DNA of 64,000 nucleotides from FACHB-1406 sp034189065 (GTDB lineage Bacteria > Cyanobacteriota > Cyanobacteriia > Cyanobacteriales > Spirulinaceae). How positions within the stretch are numbered: the stretch's first letter is position 1; each line of letters opens with the position of its first letter. The DNA is taken from assembly GCA_034189065.1 (NCBI GenBank), contig JAXHVQ010000001.1, forward strand, positions 54,616 through 118,615, written 5' to 3'. Shown piece by piece: positions 52,092 through 60,404 of this stretch. Under the pieces are notes generated by a model. The model did not search any database. It saw only the letters and a list, made by a program, of their open reading frames with translations, and was not told where the DNA came from. The position numbers and the translations under genes are program-made.

Positions 52092-53243
52092 ATGTACAGT
52101 CTTTCGGGTTACGGAAAAATGATCGCCGACTCCCGACGAATGGATGCCTACGTTGGGGCGTTGCAACAGGCGATAAAACCCGATTCGGTGGTGGTAGATA
52201 TCGGGACGGGAACGGGAATTTTTGCGTTGTTAGCCTGTCAATTGGGCGTGCGCAAAGTTTATGCCATTGAACCGTCGAATTGGGTGGAGGTGGCGCGGGA
52301 ACTGGCAAAAGAGAATGGATATAGCGATCGCATCGAGTTTATCCAAACCCTCTCGACTGGCGCGACGCTTGCCGAACGCGCCGACGTTATTATCTCCGAC
52401 TTGCGCGGAATTTTACCCCTGTTTGGGCAACATATCCCAGCGATTATCGACGCGCGATCGCGTTTTCTCAAACCCGATGGAGTCCTAATTCCACTGCGCG
52501 ATCGCCTTTTTGCCACCCTCGTGGAACAAACCCCCGAACTCGACAAATTTTATACCTCGCCTTGGGAAGAACAGCCGATGGGGTGTAACTTACAAAGCGC
52601 GCGACGTTTCATCCGCAACACCTGGCAAAAAGCCAATCTTTCCGCTTCCCAATGTTTGGTCCAACCCATCTGTTGTTTAACCTTAGATTATGCCACTATT
52701 GAGCGCCCAAACTTCAGCGCTGAGTTAAATTGGACGCTCCAACAGTCGGGAGTCGCTTGCGGTTTGGCGCTTTGGTTTGATGCAACCCTAGCGGAAAACG
52801 TCGAATTTTCTAACGCGCCCGGGCAACCGGAGTTAATCTACGGACAAGCCTTTGTGCCGTGGCTGACTCCCCTTCCCTTAAAATGTGGCGATCGCGTTTC
52901 AGTTAAACTTCAGGCGAATTTAGTTGGTCGAGAATACGTTTGGCGCTGGCATTCTCGCGTTTTTGATGGGGAAAATTTGACTCAACCCAAGGCGAATTTC
53001 GAGCAATCGACTTTTGCGAGTCAACCGCTGTCTTTAGCTAGTTTGCGCAAGCGAGCAAATGATTTTATTCCTAAACTGAATTCAGACGGCGAGATTGCAC
53101 AATTTATTTTAAAGTTAATGGGTGAAGGTCGTTCGGTTGGCGAAATCGCTCGCGCTTTAACTCATGAATATTCTAGTGCGTTTCCTAACCTTTCTAGTGC
53201 ATTGCGTCATGCGGGCGAATTTTCTCAAAAGTATAGTTTGTAA
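52092..53243 (+). CDS. PRMT-like SAM methyltransferase with PqqD-like C-terminal domain
   Basis: A 383-residue protein. The N-terminal half is a Rossmann methyltransferase of the PRMT type: YGKMIADSRRMDAYVGALQQ, motif I VVVDIGTGTGIFALLA, acidic loop YAIEPSN, then the double-Glu-like region DVIISDLRGILPLFGQ. The middle is a beta-barrel typical of PRMTs. The last 60 residues (GEIAQFILKLMGEGRSVGEI and onward) look like a PqqD-type winged helix, a leader-peptide recognition element in RiPP pathways. With the ABC exporter and nucleotidyltransferase downstream this suggests a peptide-modifying enzyme. There is no ribosome-binding site outside the abutting MITE. Confidence 0.78.
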   Translation: MYSLSGYGKMIADSRRMDAYVGALQQAIKPDSVVVDIGTGTGIFALLACQLGVRKVYAIEPSNWVEVARELAKENGYSDRIEFIQTLSTGATLAERADVIISDLRGILPLFGQHIPAIIDARSRFLKPDGVLIPLRDRLFATLVEQTPELDKFYTSPWEEQPMGCNLQSARRFIRNTWQKANLSASQCLVQPICCLTLDYATIERPNFSAELNWTLQQSGVACGLALWFDATLAENVEFSNAPGQPELIYGQAFVPWLTPLPLKCGDRVSVKLQANLVGREYVWRWHSRVFDGENLTQPKANFEQSTFASQPLSLASLRKRANDFIPKLNSDGEIAQFILKLMGEGRSVGEIARALTHEYSSAFPNLSSALRHAGEFSQKYSL

Positions 53244-53374
53244 ACTAGGTATCGTATTTCCACCCCCGAACGCAAACAGCGGTCGCAGGTCGCCAACTTT
53301 GAGTCATTTCTCCCTTATCCTTCAAATTGGTAAATTCTCCCATTCTTTTATTCTTCCATTCTTCCATTCTTCCA

Positions 53375-53410
53375 AAGCTAAAGTTGTACAACCCAAATAG
53401 AAACGCTATA
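53375..53410 (+). repeat. TATAGCG-family repeat end touching a start codon
   Basis: GTACAACCCAAATAGAAACG then CTATA (ending at 53410) is the canonical right end. Upstream CATTCTTCCATTCTTCC tandem words and GAGTCATTTCTCCCTT (about 53302) match other family members, so the element probably spans about 53260-53410. The GTG start of the ABC exporter is five bases later. Confidence 0.6.
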
Positions 53411-53415
53411 AATGA

Positions 53416-55191
53416 GTGAATTTTAAATCAAACTTATCTTCTCTCCAACAAGCATTCCGCTTATGCTGGCAAAGCAGTCCTTCCTTAACAATCGTCTCTT
53501 GCGTTCTTCTTCTAGGTCAAAGTTTGCTCCCCATTGCGTCCCTTTATTTGACAAAGTTAATTGTAGATGCACTTTCTCAAGGACTCCATTGGAACGATAT
53601 TCTCGTTTTAATTATACTAGCGGCAGGGATGGCGATCGCGACCGATTGGCTCAACGCCCTTGCAGTTGTGGTTGGCGAGGCGCACGCTCGAAATGCGGCT
53701 GATTTTATACAAAATCTCCTCCATGCCAAATCAATTGAAATGGATTTAGAATATTACGAAAATGCTCAATATTACGACAAACTACATCGAGTCCAGTCAG
53801 AAGCATCCTATCGTCCCCCTTTGATTTTGAGCCGCACGATTCAATTGGTTCGAGGAACGGTTTCTTTGGCCGCGATCGCCGTCCTCCTCATTTCAGTAAA
53901 CTGGGTTATTACTGCCCTATTATTACTTACATTACTTCCGCTACTCGCAGTTCGCTTCCAGTCAGCTCGGCAACTTTACTTAAATTGGCAGCAGTGGACG
54001 GTTTTGGAACGGCGCGCCGGTTATTTCAGCAATGTATTAACCCGCGAGTCCTATGCTAAGGAAATTCGCTTATTTGACTTGGGAAACTTCTTTTCCCGCC
54101 AATTTCGCCGCCTGCGCCAGGAGGTTCGTCGAGGCAAGCTGAAACTTGCCCTACGTCGCTTTTTCGCCGAAGCCGTGGCGCAAACTCTGGCGGCGATCGC
54201 GGTTTTTGGCGCGCTGGCGTTTATCGCCCAACAAACCCTACGCGGCGCGCTGACGGTAGGGTCTCTAGTGATGTATTTCCAAGCATTCCAGCGAGGACAG
54301 GGCTTAATGCGCGATACGGTGAGGAGTATGGGAAATATATATGAAAATAGTCTATTTTTAACCAGTTTCTCCGATTTTCTCTCCCTCGAACCTCGCATTG
54401 TGACTCCAGAGTATCCCCGCATTATCCCTGACTCGCCCCAACAAGGACTTCGAGTCCAACAGCTTAGCTTTTACTATCCTCATGGAACTCGCCCTGTTTT
54501 ACGCGATCTCAATTTCAGTATTTATCCCGGCGAAACAATTTCTCTCGTGGGAGAAAATGGATCGGGAAAAACCACGCTGATTAAATTGCTATGTCGGCTG
54601 TACGATCCTTGTGAAGGCAGAATAACGTGGGATGGCACCGATTTGCGGGAGTTTTCGCCCTCCTCGTGGCGCGAACAAATTAGCGCTGTTTTCCAAGATT
54701 ATGGACATTACGACCTCCTGGCGAGGGAGAATATTGGTTTGGGGAATGTGAGGAAGATGGAGGAGGTGGAGGACATCAAAGAAGCGGCGCGTCGCGCGGG
54801 GGTAGAGGGGGCGATCGCGCGCCTTCGCCGGGGTTTCGAGACAATGTTGGGACATCAGTTTGCCGAAGGGGAGGAATTGAGTATGGGGGAGTGGCAGAAA
54901 ATCGCGATCGCGCGTTGCTTTCTGCGTCCCACCCCTTTAACAATCCTCGACGAACCGACAAGCGCCTTAGATCCTCAAGCAGAAGCCGAAATTTTGCAAC
55001 AATTTCGCCAATTGAGCGAAAATCGGATCGCGATCTTTATTAGTCACCGCTTGTCTAGCGTGAGACTCAGCGATCGCATCCTCGTTTTGGACGGCGGCGC
55101 GATCGCAGAAAGTGGAACCCACGACCAACTTATGGGAAAATCGGGAATTTATGCGCGCCTTTTTGAAACTCAAGCTGAGTTTTATCGGTAA
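53416..55191 (+). CDS. ABC exporter, fused permease-ATPase
   Basis: A 591-residue half-transporter. Residues 1-325 form a six-helix type IV exporter membrane domain; residues 340-591 the ATPase with Walker A LVGENGSGKTTLIKLL, signature ELSMGEWQKIAIARCF (SMGEWQ variant), Walker B LTILDEPTSALDP and H-loop FISHRLSS. The family exports peptides, lipids or drugs and is frequent in RiPP clusters. GTG 53416 is the likely start; an ATG at 53412 is out of frame and stops at once. It lies 172 bp after the methyltransferase gene and just before the nucleotidyltransferase gene. Confidence 0.88.
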   Translation: MNFKSNLSSLQQAFRLCWQSSPSLTIVSCVLLLGQSLLPIASLYLTKLIVDALSQGLHWNDILVLIILAAGMAIATDWLNALAVVVGEAHARNAADFIQNLLHAKSIEMDLEYYENAQYYDKLHRVQSEASYRPPLILSRTIQLVRGTVSLAAIAVLLISVNWVITALLLLTLLPLLAVRFQSARQLYLNWQQWTVLERRAGYFSNVLTRESYAKEIRLFDLGNFFSRQFRRLRQEVRRGKLKLALRRFFAEAVAQTLAAIAVFGALAFIAQQTLRGALTVGSLVMYFQAFQRGQGLMRDTVRSMGNIYENSLFLTSFSDFLSLEPRIVTPEYPRIIPDSPQQGLRVQQLSFYYPHGTRPVLRDLNFSIYPGETISLVGENGSGKTTLIKLLCRLYDPCEGRITWDGTDLREFSPSSWREQISAVFQDYGHYDLLARENIGLGNVRKMEEVEDIKEAARRAGVEGAIARLRRGFETMLGHQFAEGEELSMGEWQKIAIARCFLRPTPLTILDEPTSALDPQAEAEILQQFRQLSENRIAIFISHRLSSVRLSDRILVLDGGAIAESGTHDQLMGKSGIYARLFETQAEFYR

Positions 55192-55294
55192 AGGTGGTAA
55201 ATTAACTGAGAAAAGCCTTGCGATCGAAAGAATTCAGAATCAAAAAATAAGTAAATATAGCATTGTCAAATGAAACATCAAGAGGAGTAGAAGA

Positions 55295-56695
55295 TTGTTG
55301 ACTTGCGATCGTTGTTTTAATTCTCTTCGAGTCTGTACAACTGTTCTAGAACGCCTTTCGCCTTCTTTGACTTCTCTGCAAAAATCGGATTCAACCACTC
55401 AAAAAAAACGCTTTAGCGAGAACAAATCACGAGTTACAGCCGTCACGCTAAATAACCCAATTGCCAAATCACTTGACTCAATGCGTCCCGAAATAGAACT
55501 TCTTTTATGTTGCACTCGCACTCAATTAACTCCCGCACAAAAAGCGCGGGCGACTCAATTAGTTCGCAGCAATTTAGACTGGCACTATTTACTCAAAAGC
55601 GCCCAGTGGCACAGCCTAACGCCCTTATTGTACTGGCACCTCAAAGAAATTTGTCCCCAGACAATTCCACCAGAAATTTTATCGCAACTTGCTTCTCGTT
55701 TTACAGTTAACCTTCAACGTAATTTTTTTCTGACCGCCCAACTACTTAAAATCTTAAAGGCGTTTAAGGAAAAAAATATTCTTGTTATTCCCTTTAAAGG
55801 CTCTATTTTAGCAACGACTCTTTACCAAAATTTGGCGCTGAGGCAGTTTTATGATATCGACCTTTTAATTGAAAAACGCGACTTCTTTAAGGCTAAAAGA
55901 ATTTTAGAGGATTGCGGTTATTATAACACAAATTGCCTTAATTACAATCAAGAAAATATAAAACTAAATGCCAATTACGAACAAGACTTTTTTCACCCAG
56001 AATTCAAGATTGGCATCGACCTACACTGGGATATTTCTCCTCCTTTCTTTTCCATTAACTTTCCCATATCGGCAATGCTGAACCGCGTCAAACCGTTGAA
56101 GCTAGCTGGAAATAAGATTTCAGTTCTATCGCCCGAAGACTCCTTTATTGTTTTGTGCGTCAATGGGAGTAAAGAAGGCTGGACGAGTTTGCAAAGAATC
56201 TGCGATATTGCCGAATTCATTCAAGCTTACTCCGAGATGAATTGGGATCGAATTCTTCAAAAAGCCGAAGCCGCAAACTGTATAATTATGGTATTACTCG
56301 GAATTAGTTTAGCGTGCGAACTCTTAGAACTCCCCGTTCCCAAAGCGGCTTGGAAACCCTTAGAAAGGTCGCGCAAAGTCCGGGTTTTATCCGAACAAGT
56401 GTACGAACGATTATTTAGCGATCGCGCGCCTCAATTAAATCCCACTCAACTCGCCTATTTTGGCTTGCAACTCCAGCCGGGAATTTGGGCAAAATTGCGA
56501 TATTGTTGGAAAATTGCACTTCCCCTCAACGAACGAGATTTAAGCTGTATTGACTTGCCAAAAGGATTCTTTTTCCTGTATTATCCCTTGCGGCTGCTGC
56601 GACTTATCCTAAAATATGGATTGAACGGATCGGATCGATTCAAGGCATCAATGGGGCAAAATAGGAAAGAGCAACATTACGAGAGAGTTTTGTAG
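55295..56695 (+). CDS. Nucleotidyltransferase-family protein (NTP_transf_5-like)
   Basis: A 466-residue protein starting at TTG 55295, supported by GAGGAG seven bases upstream; an alternative is ATG 55481 (MRPEIELLLCCTRTQLTPAQ). The core VIPFKGSILATTLYQNLALR then QFYDIDLLIEKRDF holds the FKG and D-x-D-type triad of uncharacterised minimal nucleotidyltransferases, and IGIDLHWDISPPFF adds a further acidic/His pair. Members of this family occur in lasso-peptide and other RiPP clusters. The C-terminal 150 residues are helical. It is seven bases upstream of the ABC ATPase gene. Confidence 0.8.
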   Translation: MLTCDRCFNSLRVCTTVLERLSPSLTSLQKSDSTTQKKRFSENKSRVTAVTLNNPIAKSLDSMRPEIELLLCCTRTQLTPAQKARATQLVRSNLDWHYLLKSAQWHSLTPLLYWHLKEICPQTIPPEILSQLASRFTVNLQRNFFLTAQLLKILKAFKEKNILVIPFKGSILATTLYQNLALRQFYDIDLLIEKRDFFKAKRILEDCGYYNTNCLNYNQENIKLNANYEQDFFHPEFKIGIDLHWDISPPFFSINFPISAMLNRVKPLKLAGNKISVLSPEDSFIVLCVNGSKEGWTSLQRICDIAEFIQAYSEMNWDRILQKAEAANCIIMVLLGISLACELLELPVPKAAWKPLERSRKVRVLSEQVYERLFSDRAPQLNPTQLAYFGLQLQPGIWAKLRYCWKIALPLNERDLSCIDLPKGFFFLYYPLRLLRLILKYGLNGSDRFKASMGQNRKEQHYERVL

Positions 56696-56702
56696 AACGG
56701 GG

Positions 56703-57683
56703 ATGGAATCTACGACAAATCTGCCAGAACCACAAATTGTCGCCGAAAACGAACCAGCAGTGCAAACGTGGGAATTGAGTAAGGTGTATCGCACGGGTTT
56801 TTGGATGAATCAGAAAGTTGAATCTCTTAAAGGGTGTTCGCTAACGGTTCATCGAGGGGAAACTTTTGGACTACTGGGGCCTAACGGCGCGGGAAAAACT
56901 ACGCTATTGAAGGTATTATTGGGAATTGTCCGCCGCAGTGGGGGACGGGGAATGGTTATGGGGCATCCCATTGGCGATCGCGCCGTCAAGCAACGTTTGG
57001 GATATTTACCCGAAAATCCCTACTTTTACGATTATCTCACAGGTTGGGAATTTCTCGCCTTTGTCGCAGGATTGTTTAAGATTTCGCGATCGCAATCTCA
57101 AAAGCGCATTCCCCAACTTCTCGATTTAGTAGGGTTGGCCGAGTCTACCGCAAAAAAGAAGCAGTTGCGCCAATATTCTAAAGGAATGTTACAGCGCATC
57201 GGCATGGCACAAGCGTTAATTAACGATCCCGAATTAGTGTTTCTCGACGAACCGATGTCGGGACTCGATCCGATGGGACGCTATCGCATTCGACAAATTA
57301 TTTTATCGTTGCAAGAAGAGGGGAAGACGATTTTTTTCAACTCCCACGTTTTGTCGGATGTCGAGCAAATTTGCGATCGCATTGCCCTTCTCGCCAACGG
57401 GGAATTGATTTGTATCGGTTCTCTTAACGAATTGTTGGGAACGGAAGAAACTTTTCAAGTGCTGGGGAAAGGGGGAAATGAGGAGATTTTACAGCGTTGG
57501 GTTGCCAATTTAGAGTTTAAATATGACGGTTGGCACGGACAACTCAAAGGAGAACCCCAAGAGTTTCTCGCAACGCTGCGTTTGATGGATGGCGAACTAT
57601 TGAGTATGGCGCGCCATCGCCTATCATTGGAGGATTACTTCGTTCAACAATTACGCGATCGCGGAATTGATGTGAGTCGTTAA
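56703..57683 (+). CDS. ABC transporter ATP-binding protein
   Basis: A 326-residue stand-alone ATPase: Walker A GLLGPNGAGKTTLLKVLLG, signature RQYSKGMLQRIGMAQALI, Walker B LVFLDEPMSGLDPMG, H-loop FFNSHVLSD. The YSKGM signature and long C-terminal region (about 85 residues) fit type V (ABC-2) exporters such as those for gliding, lipid or antibiotic transport. Its permease partner is not next to it: the next gene is on the opposite strand with a four-base overlap of stop codons. It may work with a permease elsewhere. Confidence 0.88.
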   Translation: MESTTNLPEPQIVAENEPAVQTWELSKVYRTGFWMNQKVESLKGCSLTVHRGETFGLLGPNGAGKTTLLKVLLGIVRRSGGRGMVMGHPIGDRAVKQRLGYLPENPYFYDYLTGWEFLAFVAGLFKISRSQSQKRIPQLLDLVGLAESTAKKKQLRQYSKGMLQRIGMAQALINDPELVFLDEPMSGLDPMGRYRIRQIILSLQEEGKTIFFNSHVLSDVEQICDRIALLANGELICIGSLNELLGTEETFQVLGKGGNEEILQRWVANLEFKYDGWHGQLKGEPQEFLATLRLMDGELLSMARHRLSLEDYFVQQLRDRGIDVSR

Positions 57684-59134
57684 ATTTGAGATCTGTGGGG
57701 AATTTCCCTTAAACGTTCTAAATTCAGGCGATTTAAAATTCCGGTCTTAATCGGTCGTTTTTCGTCCCAGAAAATCAAAGAAGAGTAAAACGCGATCGCG
57801 GGTTGGGAAAGTAAGCTTTCAAACGTCGTGCGAGCAAGCTTTTCATTGTCAAAGCTTATAAAATAGACTGTATCGTCAAAAATAGTCGATTTATTTTCAA
57901 TTTCGCCCACCAATCTAAAATCCAATTTTTTATAAAGTCCGCAAATTGCAATTTTCCACGGCTTAAATGTGTAATCGCCAACACCGAAAACAGAAAATCG
58001 AGGATTATTTTGATAAATTTTACTTTTTCGGGAATCCAAGTATTCTGCATGGGCAATTAAATACTGCCAAGTCTTAGGCGCATCTTTTTTGATTTGCTCT
58101 GTCGGTTCGCCGATTCTAGACTGAGGAACTAAAATATATTTATCGGTTTGTTCGACTTTTCCTTTTGCAACGTCGGAACCTTTAAGCAGAGGAAACACAT
58201 AATTGTCTTCAATATCGACAACTTTGCCCAATCCATTAATTAGAGAATTATCCACTTTACAAAGTTGCATTACCCTCGAACAGTCGTGCTTTACCCCCGA
58301 ACGCCACTTTGTATTACTCTTTTTGTCCCATAAAAAACTGACTTTTTTCAAAGATCGGATATCTCGAACAAGCGTTTCGTTATAATATCCAATTTGCTTA
58401 AAACTCGAAGTTTCTAAATCCTCAAAGACACTGCAAAAATAAGTGCGAGTTTTTTCAGAGAAATCGCAAAAGAATAAACCAGCATCAACAGTTGTACCAA
58501 AATACTTTTTTGTGTCAATTTTATAGATTGCCGAAAAACTTAAGTTAAGTTTTTTTAAGCGTAGATGATTTAAAATTTTACGAGCAACTGCTGTTTTGCA
58601 AAGTATGGCTAAATAACCGTTGCGCCCCTGAAGTCTATTAATTAAGTCAATCAGCATCCATTCTGAAATATCGAAATTGCTTTTTCCTGTAATTGCATCT
58701 AAACCTTTATGCTTTTGAAAATTAACTTTGGTGGGTAAATTAACGCCGCGAATTTTTCCTTGCTGCGAATTAGTCACCCAAGGCAAATTACCCAAAATCA
58801 GTATATTTTGACAAGCGTCATCAATTAAAGCTGACCAATTCAAGTCAAAGAAATTTCCTTGTTTGATGGATATTCTGCAATCGCAAAGCAATTTTTTTTT
58901 ATTCTTAATTGCTTGTACATAAAGGGGATTAATTTCGACTCCAATGATTTTAGGCGTTAGCTGAAAGATGCGCGAGGCAGCATCTACGAAATTACCAATG
59001 CCGCAAGTTGGCTCGATAATTAAGTCGGGATTTACACCTAAGCTTGCAAGTTTTTCACAAACTTTTTCAGCCAAGTCTATGGGTGTCTGGAAATCACCAT
59101 ACTCAATTTTAGTCTTTTGTTGAGCGCGAGTCAT
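57680..59134 (-). CDS. N6-adenine DNA methyltransferase of a type II restriction system
   Basis: A 484-residue gamma-class enzyme: motif I IIEPTCGIGNFVDAAS (about residue 40), acidic IGVEINPLY, and catalytic motif IV LILGNLPWVTNSQQG (NLPW, an NPPY variant; about residue 115). The C-terminal 250 residues would be the target-recognition region. Its start codon overlaps the stop of the nuclease gene by one base (TAATG). The pair forms a type II restriction-modification unit; recognition site unknown. The base composition is more AT-rich than the neighbouring genes, in line with horizontal acquisition. Confidence 0.85.
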   Translation of the reverse strand: MTRAQQKTKIEYGDFQTPIDLAEKVCEKLASLGVNPDLIIEPTCGIGNFVDAASRIFQLTPKIIGVEINPLYVQAIKNKKKLLCDCRISIKQGNFFDLNWSALIDDACQNILILGNLPWVTNSQQGKIRGVNLPTKVNFQKHKGLDAITGKSNFDISEWMLIDLINRLQGRNGYLAILCKTAVARKILNHLRLKKLNLSFSAIYKIDTKKYFGTTVDAGLFFCDFSEKTRTYFCSVFEDLETSSFKQIGYYNETLVRDIRSLKKVSFLWDKKSNTKWRSGVKHDCSRVMQLCKVDNSLINGLGKVVDIEDNYVFPLLKGSDVAKGKVEQTDKYILVPQSRIGEPTEQIKKDAPKTWQYLIAHAEYLDSRKSKIYQNNPRFSVFGVGDYTFKPWKIAICGLYKKLDFRLVGEIENKSTIFDDTVYFISFDNEKLARTTFESLLSQPAIAFYSSLIFWDEKRPIKTGILNRLNLERLREIPHRSQI

Positions 59135-59799
59135 TAGTTTGCTCTATAAACAGCCCTTATTCCTTCTTCCCGACCAGCAAGTTCGATAATTCTCCTATAT
59201 TGAAGTCGCCATTGCAAAGCGTTTGAGATAGTCAATAAACCTTGCTGAGGAGGATTGCTCAAAATTTCACCTGCAATATTAGCTGCTTCAATTTCATCAA
59301 CAGGAAGATTGCGGTCGAGCATGAAAGCAATTAAGTCATCTTGATTTCCTTCATTAGCTAAGATATTGCGAATTCCGCGAGTCATTTGAAAATCCGCTGT
59401 TTTTTCGGCTTCAACATAAATTGTGTGTAGAATATTTAAAATAGCGGTTCGGTTAACGCTATTATCCACTTTCTCATAGACGAAAACTAGCAAAGAGTAG
59501 CCTAATCCAAAAATCTTCTGTCTAGCAGACTTAAAGGGACAGGAAGACTGAGGTTGCTTGATACTCGTCACTTTCATGTCTACAAGCAATCCTGGAAAAT
59601 CAATACCCTTTGCCGAATTACCCATTGAAAATTCATAGTGTTCTCTCAAATGCCTTCTAAATTTGTGTTCCAAGTAGGTTCCAACAGCTTTCCCATCTGT
59701 TATCCCATAAAGTGAGGGTTCTAAATGTTGCGACTCGAAAGCTGAAAACTTTGTAGCTTCCGAACAAAGTGCATCTACAGTTAAGGCTCGCATTGTCAC
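59134..59799 (-). CDS. Type II restriction endonuclease (PD-(D/E)XK)
   Basis: A 221-residue protein. The catalytic core is KGIDFPGLLVDMKVTSIKQP followed by QSSCPFKSARQKIFGLGY: Asp, then the D-x-K pair (DMK) six residues later, and a conserved QSSCPF. Upstream YLEHKFRRHLREHYEF carries the usual helical Glu. The rest is helical. It precedes and overlaps its methyltransferase gene and starts 12 bp after the ccmK stop. I do not know the specificity. It is intact. Confidence 0.8.
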   Translation of the reverse strand: MTMRALTVDALCSEATKFSAFESQHLEPSLYGITDGKAVGTYLEHKFRRHLREHYEFSMGNSAKGIDFPGLLVDMKVTSIKQPQSSCPFKSARQKIFGLGYSLLVFVYEKVDNSVNRTAILNILHTIYVEAEKTADFQMTRGIRNILANEGNQDDLIAFMLDRNLPVDEIEAANIAGEILSNPPQQGLLTISNALQWRLQYRRIIELAGREEGIRAVYRAN

Positions 59800-59811
59800 A
59801 ATGTATACTAA

Positions 59812-60123
59812 CTATGCCCATCGGAAACGTTCGAGTTCTTCGGTGTATTCAATAGGCAAAACGGCGACAATATTTGCGGGAGGATTGGGGACGACGTAGT
59901 GGGTAATTACTTCGCCGCCGAAGGTTGCCTCTCCTGCGGCAATTCCGGCTTCTTGTGCTTGATAAACTTCCGAAACTGGACCGCGAATGGCAATTAAAAA
60001 ACGACCGCTTTCGGCTTTATCGCAATACACGAGGATGACTCTTGCGGCTTTAACTGCGGCATCGGCAGCGGCGAGGACGGCGGGAAAGCCTAGAGTTTCA
60101 ATAACGCCAACAGCTTCGGGCAT
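59812..60123 (-). CDS. Carboxysome shell protein CcmK3-like (BMC domain)
   Basis: A 103-residue single BMC-domain protein. It opens EAVGVIETLGFPAVLAAADA, and ends HYVVPNPPANIVAVLPIEY then TEELERFRWA. The pore-region residues DKAESGRF and the IRGPVSEV segment agree better with CcmK3 than with the KIGSGR pore of CcmK1/K2 or the CcmK4 pattern, as I remember them. CcmK proteins tile the beta-carboxysome shell as hexamers. CcmK3 normally sits in a ccmK3-ccmK4 operon and needs CcmK4 to form mixed hexamers; here no ccmK4 follows and a restriction gene starts 12 bp later. Confidence 0.82.
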   Translation of the reverse strand: MPEAVGVIETLGFPAVLAAADAAVKAARVILVYCDKAESGRFLIAIRGPVSEVYQAQEAGIAAGEATFGGEVITHYVVPNPPANIVAVLPIEYTEELERFRWA

Positions 60124-60374
60124 GGATGTTTTTTTGAAAGGAATAGATGGGTTGAATTATTATATTGTACAAGGTCAGTTCGACAAGTGTCTGCACGGCT
60201 CTCGTCGGAGTTTATCGCGATCGCGCCCTTTCTTTAAGTTTTATGACCAAAGCTTGCATTATCGTCAATTTTATAAAACAAATAATCTTTTCCGTTTCGA
60301 GCAAGTCTTTCCTAACTTTATGCGAAAATTTTTGGGAAAATGGAGATGTCTAATGAATGACCAACGATCTGCAC

Positions 60375-60393
60375 GGGCGGGGTTACCCCGCCC
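60375..60393 (-). terminator. GC-rich hairpin after argJ
   Basis: GGGCGGGGT-T-ACCCCGCCC is a perfect 9-bp stem with a one-base centre, 11 bases past the argJ stop on the minus strand. No long T-run follows. The remaining spacer (60124-60374) shows no supported gene. Confidence 0.55.
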
Positions 60394-60404
60394 CCACCTA
60401 ACCC

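Noticed and set aside
54325..54347. Short AT-rich stretch inside the ABC exporter gene resembling a promoter
   Set aside because: Lies in coding sequence with no downstream gene start; chance match.
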